From IMG/VR virus record IMGVR_UViG_3300025407_000074, positions 1-32,987 of that record: a DNA stretch of 32,987 nucleotides; one strand, written 5' to 3'. Origin of the DNA: a virus. The position numbers and the translations under genes are program-made. Positions 1 to 7,547 of this stretch are shown here, one piece after another. Below the pieces are notes generated by a model. It was not told the origin of the DNA and searched no databases. It was given only the letters and a program-made list of their open reading frames with translations. Position 1 is the stretch's first letter, and each line of letters begins with the position of its first letter.

Positions 1-172
1 GCGTTGCTTCCTCAATAGCCTCTGGCTCACTCTGCGGCGCTTCCTCTGTCGGCTCGGGAGTTTGCTCAACCGCCTCGACAGGTGCTTCCACAGCTAAACC
101 AAGTTTTTGACTATAAAAGTCGGCTGCGTTCTCGCTAGTCAATAAATTGCCAGCTTCTTTATCACTTGACAT
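1..172 (-). CDS. Scaffold-like acidic protein, N-terminal part (runs off the window)
   Basis: An open frame starts at the ATG at 172 and reads without a stop to the window edge. It gives about 57 residues beginning MSSDKEAGNLLTSENAADF. The visible part is hydrophilic and becomes rich in Glu, Pro and Ala (VEAPVEAVEQTPEPTEEAP), as is usual for the start of a phage scaffolding protein. It lies directly downstream of the portal gene, where P22-like phages carry scaffold and then coat. A weak AGGGAAA ribosome site precedes the ATG. The function is inferred from position and composition; an unrelated structural protein is possible. Confidence 0.6.
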   Translation of the reverse strand, partial: MSSDKEAGNLLTSENAADFYSQKLGLAVEAPVEAVEQTPEPTEEAPQSEPEAIEEAT

Positions 173-192
173 AGGTTTCCCTAAGAATTAAC

Positions 193-209
193 CCAGTTAA
201 CCTAACTGG
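193..209. other. Perfect 7-bp stem-loop between portal and scaffold genes
   Basis: CCAGTTA and TAACTGG pair around a 3-base loop in the 58-base gap between the portal stop and the scaffold start. No T-run follows on the minus strand, so it is not a clear terminator. It could be an mRNA processing or stability element, or chance. Confidence 0.3.
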
Positions 210-230
210 TAAGGTTTGTGTAAATATACA

Positions 231-2354
231 CTAAATAGCTCTGTCTGTGGCGTTGGATAATGCCTCACGTTCAGATCGTTTATCTATATCAGCCAGCATC
301 AAAGCTAACTGTGCACGCATTTCTTCAATTTGAAGCTGCGTTTGTGTCTTGATAATGGTGTCGTGCGCTTGCGTATCAGTCCGCATTTGCACATCGTGGC
401 GGCGTTCAGCATCACGCATTTCAATATCATGAGCTTTAGCGGTCTGTTTCAACAGTTCACGCTTAGTTTCATTATCTTGCTTAACCTGCTCAATATCTTG
501 ACGCTGTTTAACCATCAATTGCATGGCTTGTAGCTGCTGAGTAAGCTGCTGAACTTGCTGTTGTGAAACCGCCAATTGCATTTGAACTTGTGGCGGCACG
601 TCAGATTTGTCATCAATATGCGCCAGCGGATTATTAGCAGCCAAGCGATCAGCAATAATGTCAGCGCCAGGAAAGTCCATGTTTCGGAACACCAAATCAC
701 CGATGGTCTGGAACAATTGCTCATTACCGCCAATCAGCGGCATCATGGCATCAACTGCTTCTTGGCGTTTGGAGTTATAGCCTGGGCCAGTATCCATAAC
801 CACGTCATATTGACCAACCGACATATCGTGCAGCACACGGTAAACGCCAGCTTCATCGCTTGTTGGTTGGTTAATAGCGACCAGATCAGGCTTGCCATCA
901 TCCCCAATAATACGCATAACTCGATGTGTATCATAAATGCTTGGAATCATGCCCAAAATGATCTTAGCGGTGTGGGCAATTGACTTTGTAAGGTTGTCGT
1001 AAAAGTCAAAGTTAGACAGATCGACTTGTTGCTGCTGACCGTTCAGAGCTTTGCCGGACATATTGCCTGGCAGTTGCTGTGAAGGGTCAAAGATGCCCAT
1101 CAAGGTCGTAATATCTTGATTGATAGCGCCCAAAGCGGTCATTACGCCAGTTGGAGGCGGCTCGGGCTGGAGGCGTTGCGGTGCTGGCGCTGGATTGCCA
1201 TCAATGTCGGTCTGCTTGTATCGCAACAGCGGGAACGACTTAATGTTAGCCGCTGCCCATTCGCTTTCGTGGCCTTCATCTTGGCCTTCAGCAAGCAGCC
1301 ATTTTGCCTTTGGAGCCAGCGCCACCGATTCGGTAAGGGTAGTCTGCCAGAAGTTATACATACGCTGTGCATCTTTAGCATGGCGCACCATGCCGAACTT
1401 CTTGCGCTTATCACCAATAACAACGTGGCGACCATAAACAGGCACGACAGGGATGTAATCGCCTGGAATGTCACGTTCTTCAATGATGTCGTAAGCGGTG
1501 ATTTTCTTCCACTTGATCTGCTTTTTGATGGTTTTGCGCTCTTTAATCACTTCCAAGCCAGAAGCCTCAATGCGCTCAAAGAAGTTCTCGCCATCATCAA
1601 AGCGGCTTGACCCATCGCTCAACAAATAAAGAGTAGCTGGCTTGCGCTCAACGTAGAAATACTCAGCAATGCGAATATCCTCTTTAGTAATCCACTCAGA
1701 TTGCGTATCGCCTGTGCCACGTTGGGTGAAGCTGGAGCCATCGTCTAAATCAGGATACATATCCCGAAACTTCTCTTTGCTCATCATGCTGGTAATCAAC
1801 ACTTTTTCAGCGTCAGAACCGTCTATGCGCTCAGAGTTAGGGTCAAAGTAGACCGTGAATGGATTAGGGATAGCATCGATGTAGATTTCTTGGTCAAAGC
1901 TATCATCTTTGCAGTATTTGGTGATGATTCGCCAGAAGCCCCAACCCATACGCACAGCGTGGTCAAAGGCGGTGTCATAGGCATTGTCAGCATTGGATTG
2001 CGTTTCAATGTGGCGAATGATGCCTTCTACGACTTGTGCGGTCTTAAAGTCTGCTTCAGAGTTGCAAGCGTGAACTTTAGCTCTTGGGCGTTGCTGGCGC
2101 TGTTGATTAGTGACTTGGCGACAATAACCATCCAGCTTATTAATGGTAAGAACAGGGCGAGATTCAAGATTGCGGGAGTTTTGTAAGTCTACGGGCCATT
2201 GGTCTCCGCCGGAGACAAACTTTAGGTCTTCCAAGGCTTCCTGGCGGTTCATGGTGTCAGATTCATTGCACCACTTGAGGAATTGTTTAGCCTCAGTAAT
2301 GATTTCGGGTTCTTGACCGCCGTAAGGAATATCTTGTGCCATTAGTTCATCCAT
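231..2354 (-). CDS. P22-type portal protein
   Basis: The portal is the dodecameric ring at the head vertex through which DNA is packaged and ejected. This 707-residue protein matches the P22_portal family in length (P22 gp1 is 725 aa) and in its N-terminal body (INKLDGYCRQVTNQQRQQRP at about 70-90, followed by an FDHAVRMGWGFWRI helix region). Residues from about 590 to 690 form a long Gln/Lys/Arg-rich coiled coil, as in the P22 portal barrel. Its start overlaps the end of the large terminase by 13 bp. A second in-frame ATG at 2342, in a TAATG overlap with the terL stop, is an alternative start. The order terS-terL-portal-scaffold supports the call. Confidence 0.95.
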   Translation of the reverse strand: MDELMAQDIPYGGQEPEIITEAKQFLKWCNESDTMNRQEALEDLKFVSGGDQWPVDLQNSRNLESRPVLTINKLDGYCRQVTNQQRQQRPRAKVHACNSEADFKTAQVVEGIIRHIETQSNADNAYDTAFDHAVRMGWGFWRIITKYCKDDSFDQEIYIDAIPNPFTVYFDPNSERIDGSDAEKVLITSMMSKEKFRDMYPDLDDGSSFTQRGTGDTQSEWITKEDIRIAEYFYVERKPATLYLLSDGSSRFDDGENFFERIEASGLEVIKERKTIKKQIKWKKITAYDIIEERDIPGDYIPVVPVYGRHVVIGDKRKKFGMVRHAKDAQRMYNFWQTTLTESVALAPKAKWLLAEGQDEGHESEWAAANIKSFPLLRYKQTDIDGNPAPAPQRLQPEPPPTGVMTALGAINQDITTLMGIFDPSQQLPGNMSGKALNGQQQQVDLSNFDFYDNLTKSIAHTAKIILGMIPSIYDTHRVMRIIGDDGKPDLVAINQPTSDEAGVYRVLHDMSVGQYDVVMDTGPGYNSKRQEAVDAMMPLIGGNEQLFQTIGDLVFRNMDFPGADIIADRLAANNPLAHIDDKSDVPPQVQMQLAVSQQQVQQLTQQLQAMQLMVKQRQDIEQVKQDNETKRELLKQTAKAHDIEMRDAERRHDVQMRTDTQAHDTIIKTQTQLQIEEMRAQLALMLADIDKRSEREALSNATDRAI

Positions 2355-3619
2355 CCTAAAGGTTGACCGTAGCCCTGTGGCTGCGTTCTAACTGGTTTGC
2401 GCTGCCGAGGTTCATTAACCATCAAACCAAGCATCCGAAACGCATCAGCCCCGTGGCTGTATTGGTCGTGAACAGGCGTTTTGCTAAATGCTTTGGTATC
2501 TGGGTCAACTTCGTAACGGTAATGCCGTAAGCATTGTAGCCCATCGTAGCAATTTTCCCTATCAAACCAGCAGTTCCTGAATAGTGTACGGGCTGCGTTA
2601 ATGCTGTCAACTATGGGCGTTTTTGGGATGATTTTGGTCTTATATCCAGCCGCACGCACAATCTGCTCAATTGACCGTCCATTAGCTGCAAGCGTTCTAT
2701 TCTCAGCGTCATGTGGCAACCATAGCGTGTCATACACATAACCAAACGTCTGCATCTTTGCCAGATACTCAGAAATAGTCTTTTGGCTGTCCTCCACATA
2801 TCTGATAAGCCGAGTCTCCATGCCAATAAACTGCACAAACCAAATAGCAGTAGCGTCAGACCAACCCAAATCAAAGACAGCATGAACTGGTTTATTTGGG
2901 TCATAGTTAACCTTTGTTATCCGGCCTTCTAGGTCTGCCATCTGCATCTCACGGGCAAAGATAGCACCGTCCACAGTCTGGCGGCATAAACCTTCCCAAA
3001 CCGTGTTATACGCCTCAATATCCCTAGCCTTGAGTGCATCCTTTTCTAGCCGCAACGTCTCAGGAAACCAAGGATTGTCAGACCAGTTGATCTTAACAAC
3101 TTTGCTGTTGGGCGGAGGATTAAGCACAAACCGCTGGTAAGTCTCATCTGACTCCAATTCAGGGTTAAAACTTACCCAGATTTCAGACTTTTCCTTACGA
3201 ATGGTCGGGATTAGCGTGTTCCAGCTTCGTTGGCTAACGGTCTGCGCTTCTTCTACCCAACAAATGTCCACGCCTTCGTATGACTTTACGTTAGCCACGT
3301 TGTTTTTAAGGCCAACAAAAGCGAACTCAGAGCCGTTTTTAGCTCTTAGCGAGTTTTGAGTGATTTCATAGTAGTCCAACAGCCCAAGCGCAATGATTTG
3401 ATCGCATAGCAGCTTGTGAACAGAATCCTTCATGGACGTCATATATTCACGGGCGCAAAGGATGCGAAGCGGATTTTTAGCTGCCAGGATTAATAAAGCT
3501 CTAGCAATTCCCCATGACTTAGCACCGCCTCGTCCACCATAAGCCACCTTATAACGGCATGGCTCGAACAAAAAAGCCAGCTTTACAGGAAATTCAGCGT
3601 TCTGAAACTGCGGGGTCAT
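2342..3619 (-). CDS. terL: Terminase large subunit (PBSX-type ATPase/nuclease)
   Basis: This is the packaging motor: an N-terminal ATPase pumps DNA into the procapsid and a C-terminal RNase H-like nuclease cuts concatemers. A Walker A motif GGRGGAKS is at residues 28-35. A Walker B strand runs at 117-124 (VDICWVEE), ending in the catalytic Glu. The nuclease acidic residues are visible at D250 (VFDLGWSDA), D304 (LPHDAENR) and D392 (HGADAFRML). The length of 425 aa is normal for the PBSX/Terminase_3 family. The start overlaps the small terminase stop by 26 bp, and the stop overlaps the portal start. Confidence 0.97.
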   Translation of the reverse strand: MTPQFQNAEFPVKLAFLFEPCRYKVAYGGRGGAKSWGIARALLILAAKNPLRILCAREYMTSMKDSVHKLLCDQIIALGLLDYYEITQNSLRAKNGSEFAFVGLKNNVANVKSYEGVDICWVEEAQTVSQRSWNTLIPTIRKEKSEIWVSFNPELESDETYQRFVLNPPPNSKVVKINWSDNPWFPETLRLEKDALKARDIEAYNTVWEGLCRQTVDGAIFAREMQMADLEGRITKVNYDPNKPVHAVFDLGWSDATAIWFVQFIGMETRLIRYVEDSQKTISEYLAKMQTFGYVYDTLWLPHDAENRTLAANGRSIEQIVRAAGYKTKIIPKTPIVDSINAARTLFRNCWFDRENCYDGLQCLRHYRYEVDPDTKAFSKTPVHDQYSHGADAFRMLGLMVNEPRQRKPVRTQPQGYGQPLGWMN

Positions 3620-3947
3620 TTGGTTTTACAAACGTAACTTGGATGCCTTGCAATGGTTCACCATCAGCGCCAGTAACCTCTTGCTTAACAATTTCAGACC
3701 AACGCATTTGTGCTTTAGTCCACCAAATTAGGCTTGTCGTATCGCCTGCCGTAGCTTTTTGATAAAGCGTCTTGGCAATTTGACTATTAGCTTTGGCTTT
3801 GCCTATGTCTAATTCTTTGCGGTAATGCTTGCGCAACGTCTTGTCGTCTATCTCAACGAGCATTGCTATCTGTTCGTGCGGCAAGCCCAAACCGCTAGTC
3901 GATTCGACTAAACGACGCTGCTCATCGGTTGGAATGTGTTCTAGCAT
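3594..3947 (-). CDS. terS: Terminase small subunit (putative)
   Basis: This is a DNA-recognition subunit by position, immediately upstream of and overlapping terL. The 117-aa protein starts MLEHIPTDEQRRLVES. It has a helix-turn-helix-like segment (LGLPHEQIAMLVEIDDKTLRKHY) and a C-terminal half (IAKTLYQKATAGDTTSLIWW) of the type common in phage TerS homologues. The frame stays open upstream to a TTG at 4001, which would add 18 residues and overlap the glycosyltransferase gene. I prefer the ATG at 3947, although no strong ribosome site is present at either. Confidence 0.8.
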   Translation of the reverse strand: MLEHIPTDEQRRLVESTSGLGLPHEQIAMLVEIDDKTLRKHYRKELDIGKAKANSQIAKTLYQKATAGDTTSLIWWTKAQMRWSEIVKQEVTGADGEPLQGIQVTFVKPNDPAVSER

Positions 3948-3975
3948 CTTTATTAAGGGGAAATGCAAGGTTATG

Positions 3976-4839
3976 TTATTGCTTTTTGCAACTTTGATCA
4001 AGGATTTTCGGCACTGCGTGGTTCCAATTGATTTTGTGATGTAGCCTTTTGTTAGTTCTGCCCATTAGGTCAATCTTGCAGCAGCTTGGTGCAGCCATTA
4101 CACTATAAAACGACTTTACATAGGTTCCGTAGGCTTTATATGCCTCTGTATTGCCGCCAGAGTTAGATTGCGTTGTCAGTTGAACCAATGAAATGTTAGA
4201 TACTTGAAAGAATAGTTTGCCTATCTTGCCTTGTGTCAAATAAGTGTTCACATCATCGTTCATCCTTCCTACAAAAAGTGTGTCATCCTTAGAGTCGGCA
4301 TTTACTTTGAATACAAAACTATTCATGGCTTTGCGTTTAAAGGTATTGTTTTTAAACGAGCCAACCCCACCGATAAAGTCACCCCCTTGGGCAAAGGCTA
4401 TGGTGTTTGCCTTAGTGTTGTCTAGGCAATCAATCATGACGTCTAAGATTTGGTCTAGGTTCTTAACTTGTGTGCCTCGCAATAAATCCTTGTCTACATA
4501 CCTGTATTGAAACTGCGTATAGTCATCCTCGTATTCAAAAAAATAGTCTAGTCCTAGCTTTCTCGCAATGTCATAGCAGGCATTTCGGGCATAAACAATG
4601 ACTTTATTGCCATTAAAATTGTCCATGATGTCAAACTTGCCTTGGTAATCGCTTTTGCTAAAGACAATCACTTCTTTTCCGTACTTTTCTTTGTACTGGC
4701 CTAGCGTCTTGTCCTCATCGTCACAGATGATGTAGATTTTTCCCGTATAACCTTGCTTACGCAGGGTTTGATAGGTAATGACGTTATCTGGCCTTCCATG
4801 CGAAAGGATGAAAACAGCTAGTTTTTTACTTGCTTTCAT
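3976..4839 (-). CDS. TET-associated-type glycosyltransferase (TAGT), likely DNA-base glycosylating
   Basis: The 287-aa protein looks like the TAGT family, GT-A-fold glycosyltransferases of phages first noted beside TET/JBP base oxidases and proposed to glycosylate hydroxymethylated bases. Visible landmarks are SHGRPDN at residues 13-19, TGKIYIICDDEDKT at 32-45, the metal-binding EDD at 104-106 and GRMNDDVNTY at 191-200, in the order expected. Its start overlaps the end of the phosphatase-cytidylyltransferase gene by 14 bp, so the two are probably co-translated. The gene is richer in AT than terL or the portal. No TET or hydroxymethylase is visible in the window. The family call is from memory of motif patterns. 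Transfer to another acceptor is possible. Confidence 0.75.
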   Translation of the reverse strand: MKASKKLAVFILSHGRPDNVITYQTLRKQGYTGKIYIICDDEDKTLGQYKEKYGKEVIVFSKSDYQGKFDIMDNFNGNKVIVYARNACYDIARKLGLDYFFEYEDDYTQFQYRYVDKDLLRGTQVKNLDQILDVMIDCLDNTKANTIAFAQGGDFIGGVGSFKNNTFKRKAMNSFVFKVNADSKDDTLFVGRMNDDVNTYLTQGKIGKLFFQVSNISLVQLTTQSNSGGNTEAYKAYGTYVKSFYSVMAAPSCCKIDLMGRTNKRLHHKINWNHAVPKILDQSCKKQ

Positions 4840-5779
4840 TTTTAATCTTGCTGCTGCTGTAATTGTGCTTACGCTTTAAGTAAACGATTTCTTTTTCTAG
4901 TTCTTCAATCTTGTATTTAAGTTCCCAATCATCTGTCTTGTGATCTTCGCCAAGAAAGTAAACGTCATAGTCCAGGGAAACAAAAATGTCTTTGTCTTTT
5001 TCAATGTTTTCATACGGAATTACCTCATCAACCCACTTAACTGCTCGGAGTTGCATGTAACGCTCATAGATAGACTGCTGTGGGTTCTTATAGTTTGGCT
5101 TGCAATGTAAGCCTACGATAAGAAAGTCACAATGTTTCTTTGCTTCTTCCAAAGACAATACATGGCCAGAATGGAGAATGTCTGCAACCATAGGAAAAAA
5201 TCCAATCTTCATCTTTTCATCCTTTAAGTTGATTGAGTTTGGTTTGTATGCTTTGCAGTTTTTGATGTGCAAGTCATAGTAGGCTTTGTGTAATTGTGCT
5301 TTTGGAAAGTTAAACGAAAAAAACAACATCTTAATAGTGCCGCTATGAGCAACTATCAGAATTTTTTTGTTTTTGTACTTTTTCTCAGTTTCTTCTATGA
5401 ATTCTTTGACTCTTGCATAGAAATTCTTTTTGCTTTCGATGCTGAATTTTTTTAATAGATTTTGGTCTTCAGTTTTTAACAGCTTTTCACTATTTAAGTG
5501 CTTACCTTCTAACAAGCCTTTACTAAGCTCCATTAGCCTGTCGTCATAGGAAATCTTTGTATTCTTATGATACTGCAAAATGCTAAATGCCGTTGACTTT
5601 GCACGTTTAAGCGGCGAACACAAGCACAAGTCAAAATGCTCATGCTGTAACTCTTTTGCAACTTTTTTAGCTTGTTTAATACCCGTGTAGTTCAACGGAA
5701 TATCAAACTGACCATGCATGATTCCATTTTTGTTCCAAAACGTCTGACCGTGTCTAACAAATGTGTATTCGTTATTCAT
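4826..5779 (-). CDS. Fusion of histidine phosphatase and TagD-like cytidylyltransferase
   Basis: Residues 1-185 form a phosphoglycerate-mutase-like histidine phosphatase: FVRHGQT with His10, SPLKRAKST with Arg59, E84 and VAHSG with His145. Residues 190-317 form an HxGH nucleotidyltransferase: HSGH at 203-206, an FLGEDHKTDDW segment at about 275-284, and a C-terminal RKHNYSSSKIK that parallels the RTxGISTTxI signature of glycerol-3-phosphate cytidylyltransferases. The domain pairing suggests making or trimming a nucleotide-activated sugar or polyol, perhaps for the neighbouring glycosyltransferase (inference). The start at 5779 overlaps the ParB-like stop in ATGAATAA. An upstream ATG at 5785 and a longer frame to 5812 exist but are less likely. 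It is AT- and Lys-rich, which hints at transfer. Confidence 0.85.
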   Translation of the reverse strand: MNNEYTFVRHGQTFWNKNGIMHGQFDIPLNYTGIKQAKKVAKELQHEHFDLCLCSPLKRAKSTAFSILQYHKNTKISYDDRLMELSKGLLEGKHLNSEKLLKTEDQNLLKKFSIESKKNFYARVKEFIEETEKKYKNKKILIVAHSGTIKMLFFSFNFPKAQLHKAYYDLHIKNCKAYKPNSINLKDEKMKIGFFPMVADILHSGHVLSLEEAKKHCDFLIVGLHCKPNYKNPQQSIYERYMQLRAVKWVDEVIPYENIEKDKDIFVSLDYDVYFLGEDHKTDDWELKYKIEELEKEIVYLKRKHNYSSSKIKNESK

Positions 5780-6536
5780 CTTCATCAATGTCAAACATTT
5801 CGTTGATTTCATCAGTTAACTTAACAAATCCATTTGCTATGGCTTTATCAAAGTCAATAATCACTAACGCACTGTCTTCCATCAATTCTTGACATTCTTT
5901 TGACGAATGTGCATAAAAATTAGCTATTTTCTCGTAATTAAAAACAATATGACGTGAAGCTGCTGCCATTAAAAACTGTTTTTCTTTATCGCCTAACTTA
6001 CTTGTTTGGATTGTCGTTATCAAATCCATAGCCTTTTCGTCATCGTACAGTTCTTCTAGTGCAGGTTTTTCACCAGTTGGCTCGTAATTTGGCGTATTTA
6101 CATTAGTTGTATATGGATTGTCTTCCTTTAGTTCTATCTCTGGAATAAAAATTTCATCTAGTTCAGCCTGGTCAAAACCAAGAATATCTAAAGCAAACCC
6201 ATCGGCAAGCAAATCATTGAGCTCAATAGTTAGCAGTTCATTGTCCCAATCGGCATTCAGCGCCAGCTTGTTGTCGGCAATGATTAGTGCCTTGCGCTGC
6301 GTCTCAGTAAGGTGCGCCAGCTCAATCGTTGGCACTTTATCCATCTTGAGCTTACGAGCAGCCATTAAACGGCCATGACCAGCAATGATGCCTTTGTCCC
6401 CATCCACCAAGATAGGGTTAGTCCAGCCAAACTCTTTGATGCTTGCCGCTATTTGTGCAACTTGCTCATCAGAGTGTTTGCGTGAATTGTTGATATAAGG
6501 AATCAACTCATCGACTGACCGTTCAATGATTTCCAT
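5772..6536 (-). CDS. ParB/sulfiredoxin-fold protein with a distinct C-terminal domain
   Basis: Residues 1-130 are a ParB N-terminal domain, with the signature IAGHGRLMAARKL at 51-63 and the phage-typical stretch LTETQRKALIIADNKLAL at 76-93. In many phages this domain is fused to a DNA methyltransferase. Here residues 145-240 are a different helical domain (RHIVFNYEKIANFYAH, MEDSALVIIDFDKA). I recall this tail in ParB proteins near phage base-modification genes. It is co-transcribed with the cytidylyltransferase fusion and the glycosyltransferase downstream. The upstream gene stops at 6538 in a TGATATG junction. A role in DNA modification or phosphate chemistry is inferred; DNA partitioning is unlikely without a ParA. 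Confidence 0.85.
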   Translation of the reverse strand: MEIIERSVDELIPYINNSRKHSDEQVAQIAASIKEFGWTNPILVDGDKGIIAGHGRLMAARKLKMDKVPTIELAHLTETQRKALIIADNKLALNADWDNELLTIELNDLLADGFALDILGFDQAELDEIFIPEIELKEDNPYTTNVNTPNYEPTGEKPALEELYDDEKAMDLITTIQTSKLGDKEKQFLMAAASRHIVFNYEKIANFYAHSSKECQELMEDSALVIIDFDKAIANGFVKLTDEINEMFDIDEDE

Positions 6537-6537
6537 A

Positions 6538-6780
6538 TCAGCTTACAGCAATCGGCGCAGTCGGGTCAGAAGGTTGACTAGGTGCGGCTGGCGCAGCGGA
6601 TGGCTGGACAGCGGGCGCAACACTAGCTGGCGCTTCAGCTTTAGGAGCAGCCATAGCCACGGCTTGGGCATTAGCTTCAGCCAACAACTTTTGAAGGTGT
6701 TGCTGCAATGATGCAATGCGAGCTTCCAGAGCTTGGATAATGTCACGCATTTCATGCTCGGTGTGTAAAAAATTAAACAT
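6538..6780 (-). CDS. Small coiled-coil protein with Ala/Pro tail
   Basis: The 80-aa protein starts MFNFLHTEHEMRDIIQALEA. Residues 8-45 should form an amphipathic coiled coil (LEARIASLQQHLQKLLAEA). The rest is a flexible Ala/Pro/Ser-rich tail. Its ATG overlaps the stop of the upstream gene by one base (TAATG), and its stop abuts the ParB-like start, so it is tightly packed in the operon. I recognise no family and propose no function. Confidence 0.7.
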   Translation of the reverse strand: MFNFLHTEHEMRDIIQALEARIASLQQHLQKLLAEANAQAVAMAAPKAEAPASVAPAVQPSAAPAAPSQPSDPTAPIAVS

Positions 6781-6923
6781 TACTTCTTTCCTTTCTTGGC
6801 TTTTTCAGCCTCACGCTTTTCTGAATATGCAATTGCAACGGCCTGTTTAACAGGTTTCCCTGCTTTCACTTCCGTCTTGATGTTTTCTTTAAAAGCCTTG
6901 GGGCTAGTTGATTTCTTCAGCAT
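6780..6923 (-). CDS. Small Lys-rich phage protein (47 aa)
   Basis: The frame reads MLKKSTSPKAFKENIKTEVK and continues through GKPVKQAVAIAYSEKREAEK to a Lys-rich end. Similar short proteins are common in phage structural regions, but no function is known to me. The start has a good ribosome site (GGAG six bases before ATG) and overlaps the end of the GroES-like gene by 20 bp. Its stop overlaps the next ATG. The very basic composition would suit nucleic-acid binding (inference). Confidence 0.75.
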   Translation of the reverse strand: MLKKSTSPKAFKENIKTEVKAGKPVKQAVAIAYSEKREAEKAKKGKK

Positions 6924-7215
6924 CCATTACTCCACAAACATCTTGCCACGACATTAAAAGATAGCGTTCACCATCTTCCATCCATTCTTGAAAGTTCAAG
7001 TATTCGTCTTTGTAGTCTTTAGCCAATGTTCCAAAAGTAACACGCTCACCGCCCTTTAATGGGTTTTCTTCAAACGTGCCATCATCTAGCCAGCGGCCTG
7101 GCCCTGCCGCCACAACTGTGCCAATGGTATCAGCTTCGGCAGTTTTTACCCACAATACGGATTTAATGCGTGGCTCTGGCTTGACCAGAATTTTATCTTT
7201 AAGAGGTTTGAGCAT
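6904..7215 (-). CDS. GroES-like co-chaperonin
   Basis: The 103-aa protein starts MLKPLKDKILVKPEPRIKS. It shows the GroES layout: an N-terminal PLKDKILVKPE strand, a short mobile-loop region at about 19-33, GTVVAAGPGR at 34-43, and a C-terminal YLLMSWQDVCGVMD that matches the GroES end (VLIMSESDILAIV). Phage co-chaperonins such as T4 gp31 cap GroEL so that it can fold capsid proteins. The ATG at 7215 is preceded by GGGAGG at good spacing. A GTG 18 bases upstream overlaps that ribosome site and is not the start. The location beside head genes fits a capsid-folding role. Confidence 0.9.
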   Translation of the reverse strand: MLKPLKDKILVKPEPRIKSVLWVKTAEADTIGTVVAAGPGRWLDDGTFEENPLKGGERVTFGTLAKDYKDEYLNFQEWMEDGERYLLMSWQDVCGVMDAEEIN

Positions 7216-7483
7216 TTTTTGCTGGCCTCCCACGCTTTTTTGAAACTATGTCTTTAAAAAGTTCGTTGACTTGTTCGTCAGTCAACAATTTAACTTCTTC
7301 TGTAAAAATGACCTCTGCTGGAGAGGTCAAAGGGGCAACTGCGAATTTCCCCGAAAACTCACCACACCAATGGGTCTGGTATTTAACAATTGCTGTTGGA
7401 AATCTACGGCACTCACCTGCGTGACCCGTATATTCCCAAAATTTACAATGCTCGCAGATTTCTTTAGAATCTCGATCAGCCAT
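7199..7483 (-). CDS. Cys-rich small protein with AT-hook-like tail
   Basis: The 94-aa protein has four cysteines at 10, 13, 25 and 40, in the pattern CEHCKFW, GECRRFP, WCGEF. This is a widespread small metal-binding layout; the metal is unknown. The C-terminus SKKRGRPAKNA (81-91) contains RGRP flanked by lysines, as in AT-hooks that bind the minor groove of AT-rich DNA. It is the first gene after a putative terminator, so it may head its own transcript. Its stop overlaps the GroES-like start. Function is unknown; DNA binding is inferred. Confidence 0.8.
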   Translation of the reverse strand: MADRDSKEICEHCKFWEYTGHAGECRRFPTAIVKYQTHWCGEFSGKFAVAPLTSPAEVIFTEEVKLLTDEQVNELFKDIVSKKRGRPAKNAQTS

Positions 7484-7506
7484 AACAACTATCCTTGTTC
7501 TGGTTA

Positions 7507-7542
7507 GAAAGCCCCTCTGGTCTTCACACCTTTGGGGCTTTC
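7507..7542 (-). terminator. Perfect 9-bp inverted repeat, possible terminator
   Basis: GAAAGCCCC (7507-7515) and GGGGCTTTC (7534-7542) form a 9-bp stem with an 18-base loop in the 64-base gap between two minus-strand genes. The run after the stem on the minus strand (TAACC) is not T-rich, so termination would be weak or factor-dependent. A protein-binding palindrome is the alternative. Confidence 0.5.
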
Positions 7543-7547
7543 GCTAT

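Noticed and set aside
576-983. Plus-strand frame opposite the portal gene
   Set aside because: It is antisense to a clear portal frame, has no ribosome site, and has a composition typical of a shadow frame.
1116-1610. Long plus-strand frame (164 codons) opposite the portal gene
   Set aside because: The portal reading frame is conserved throughout; this frame has no recognisable motif or start signal.
3948-4001. TTG-started extension of the small terminase
   Set aside because: It overlaps the glycosyltransferase end, has no ribosome site, and adds residues that do not look like part of the domain.
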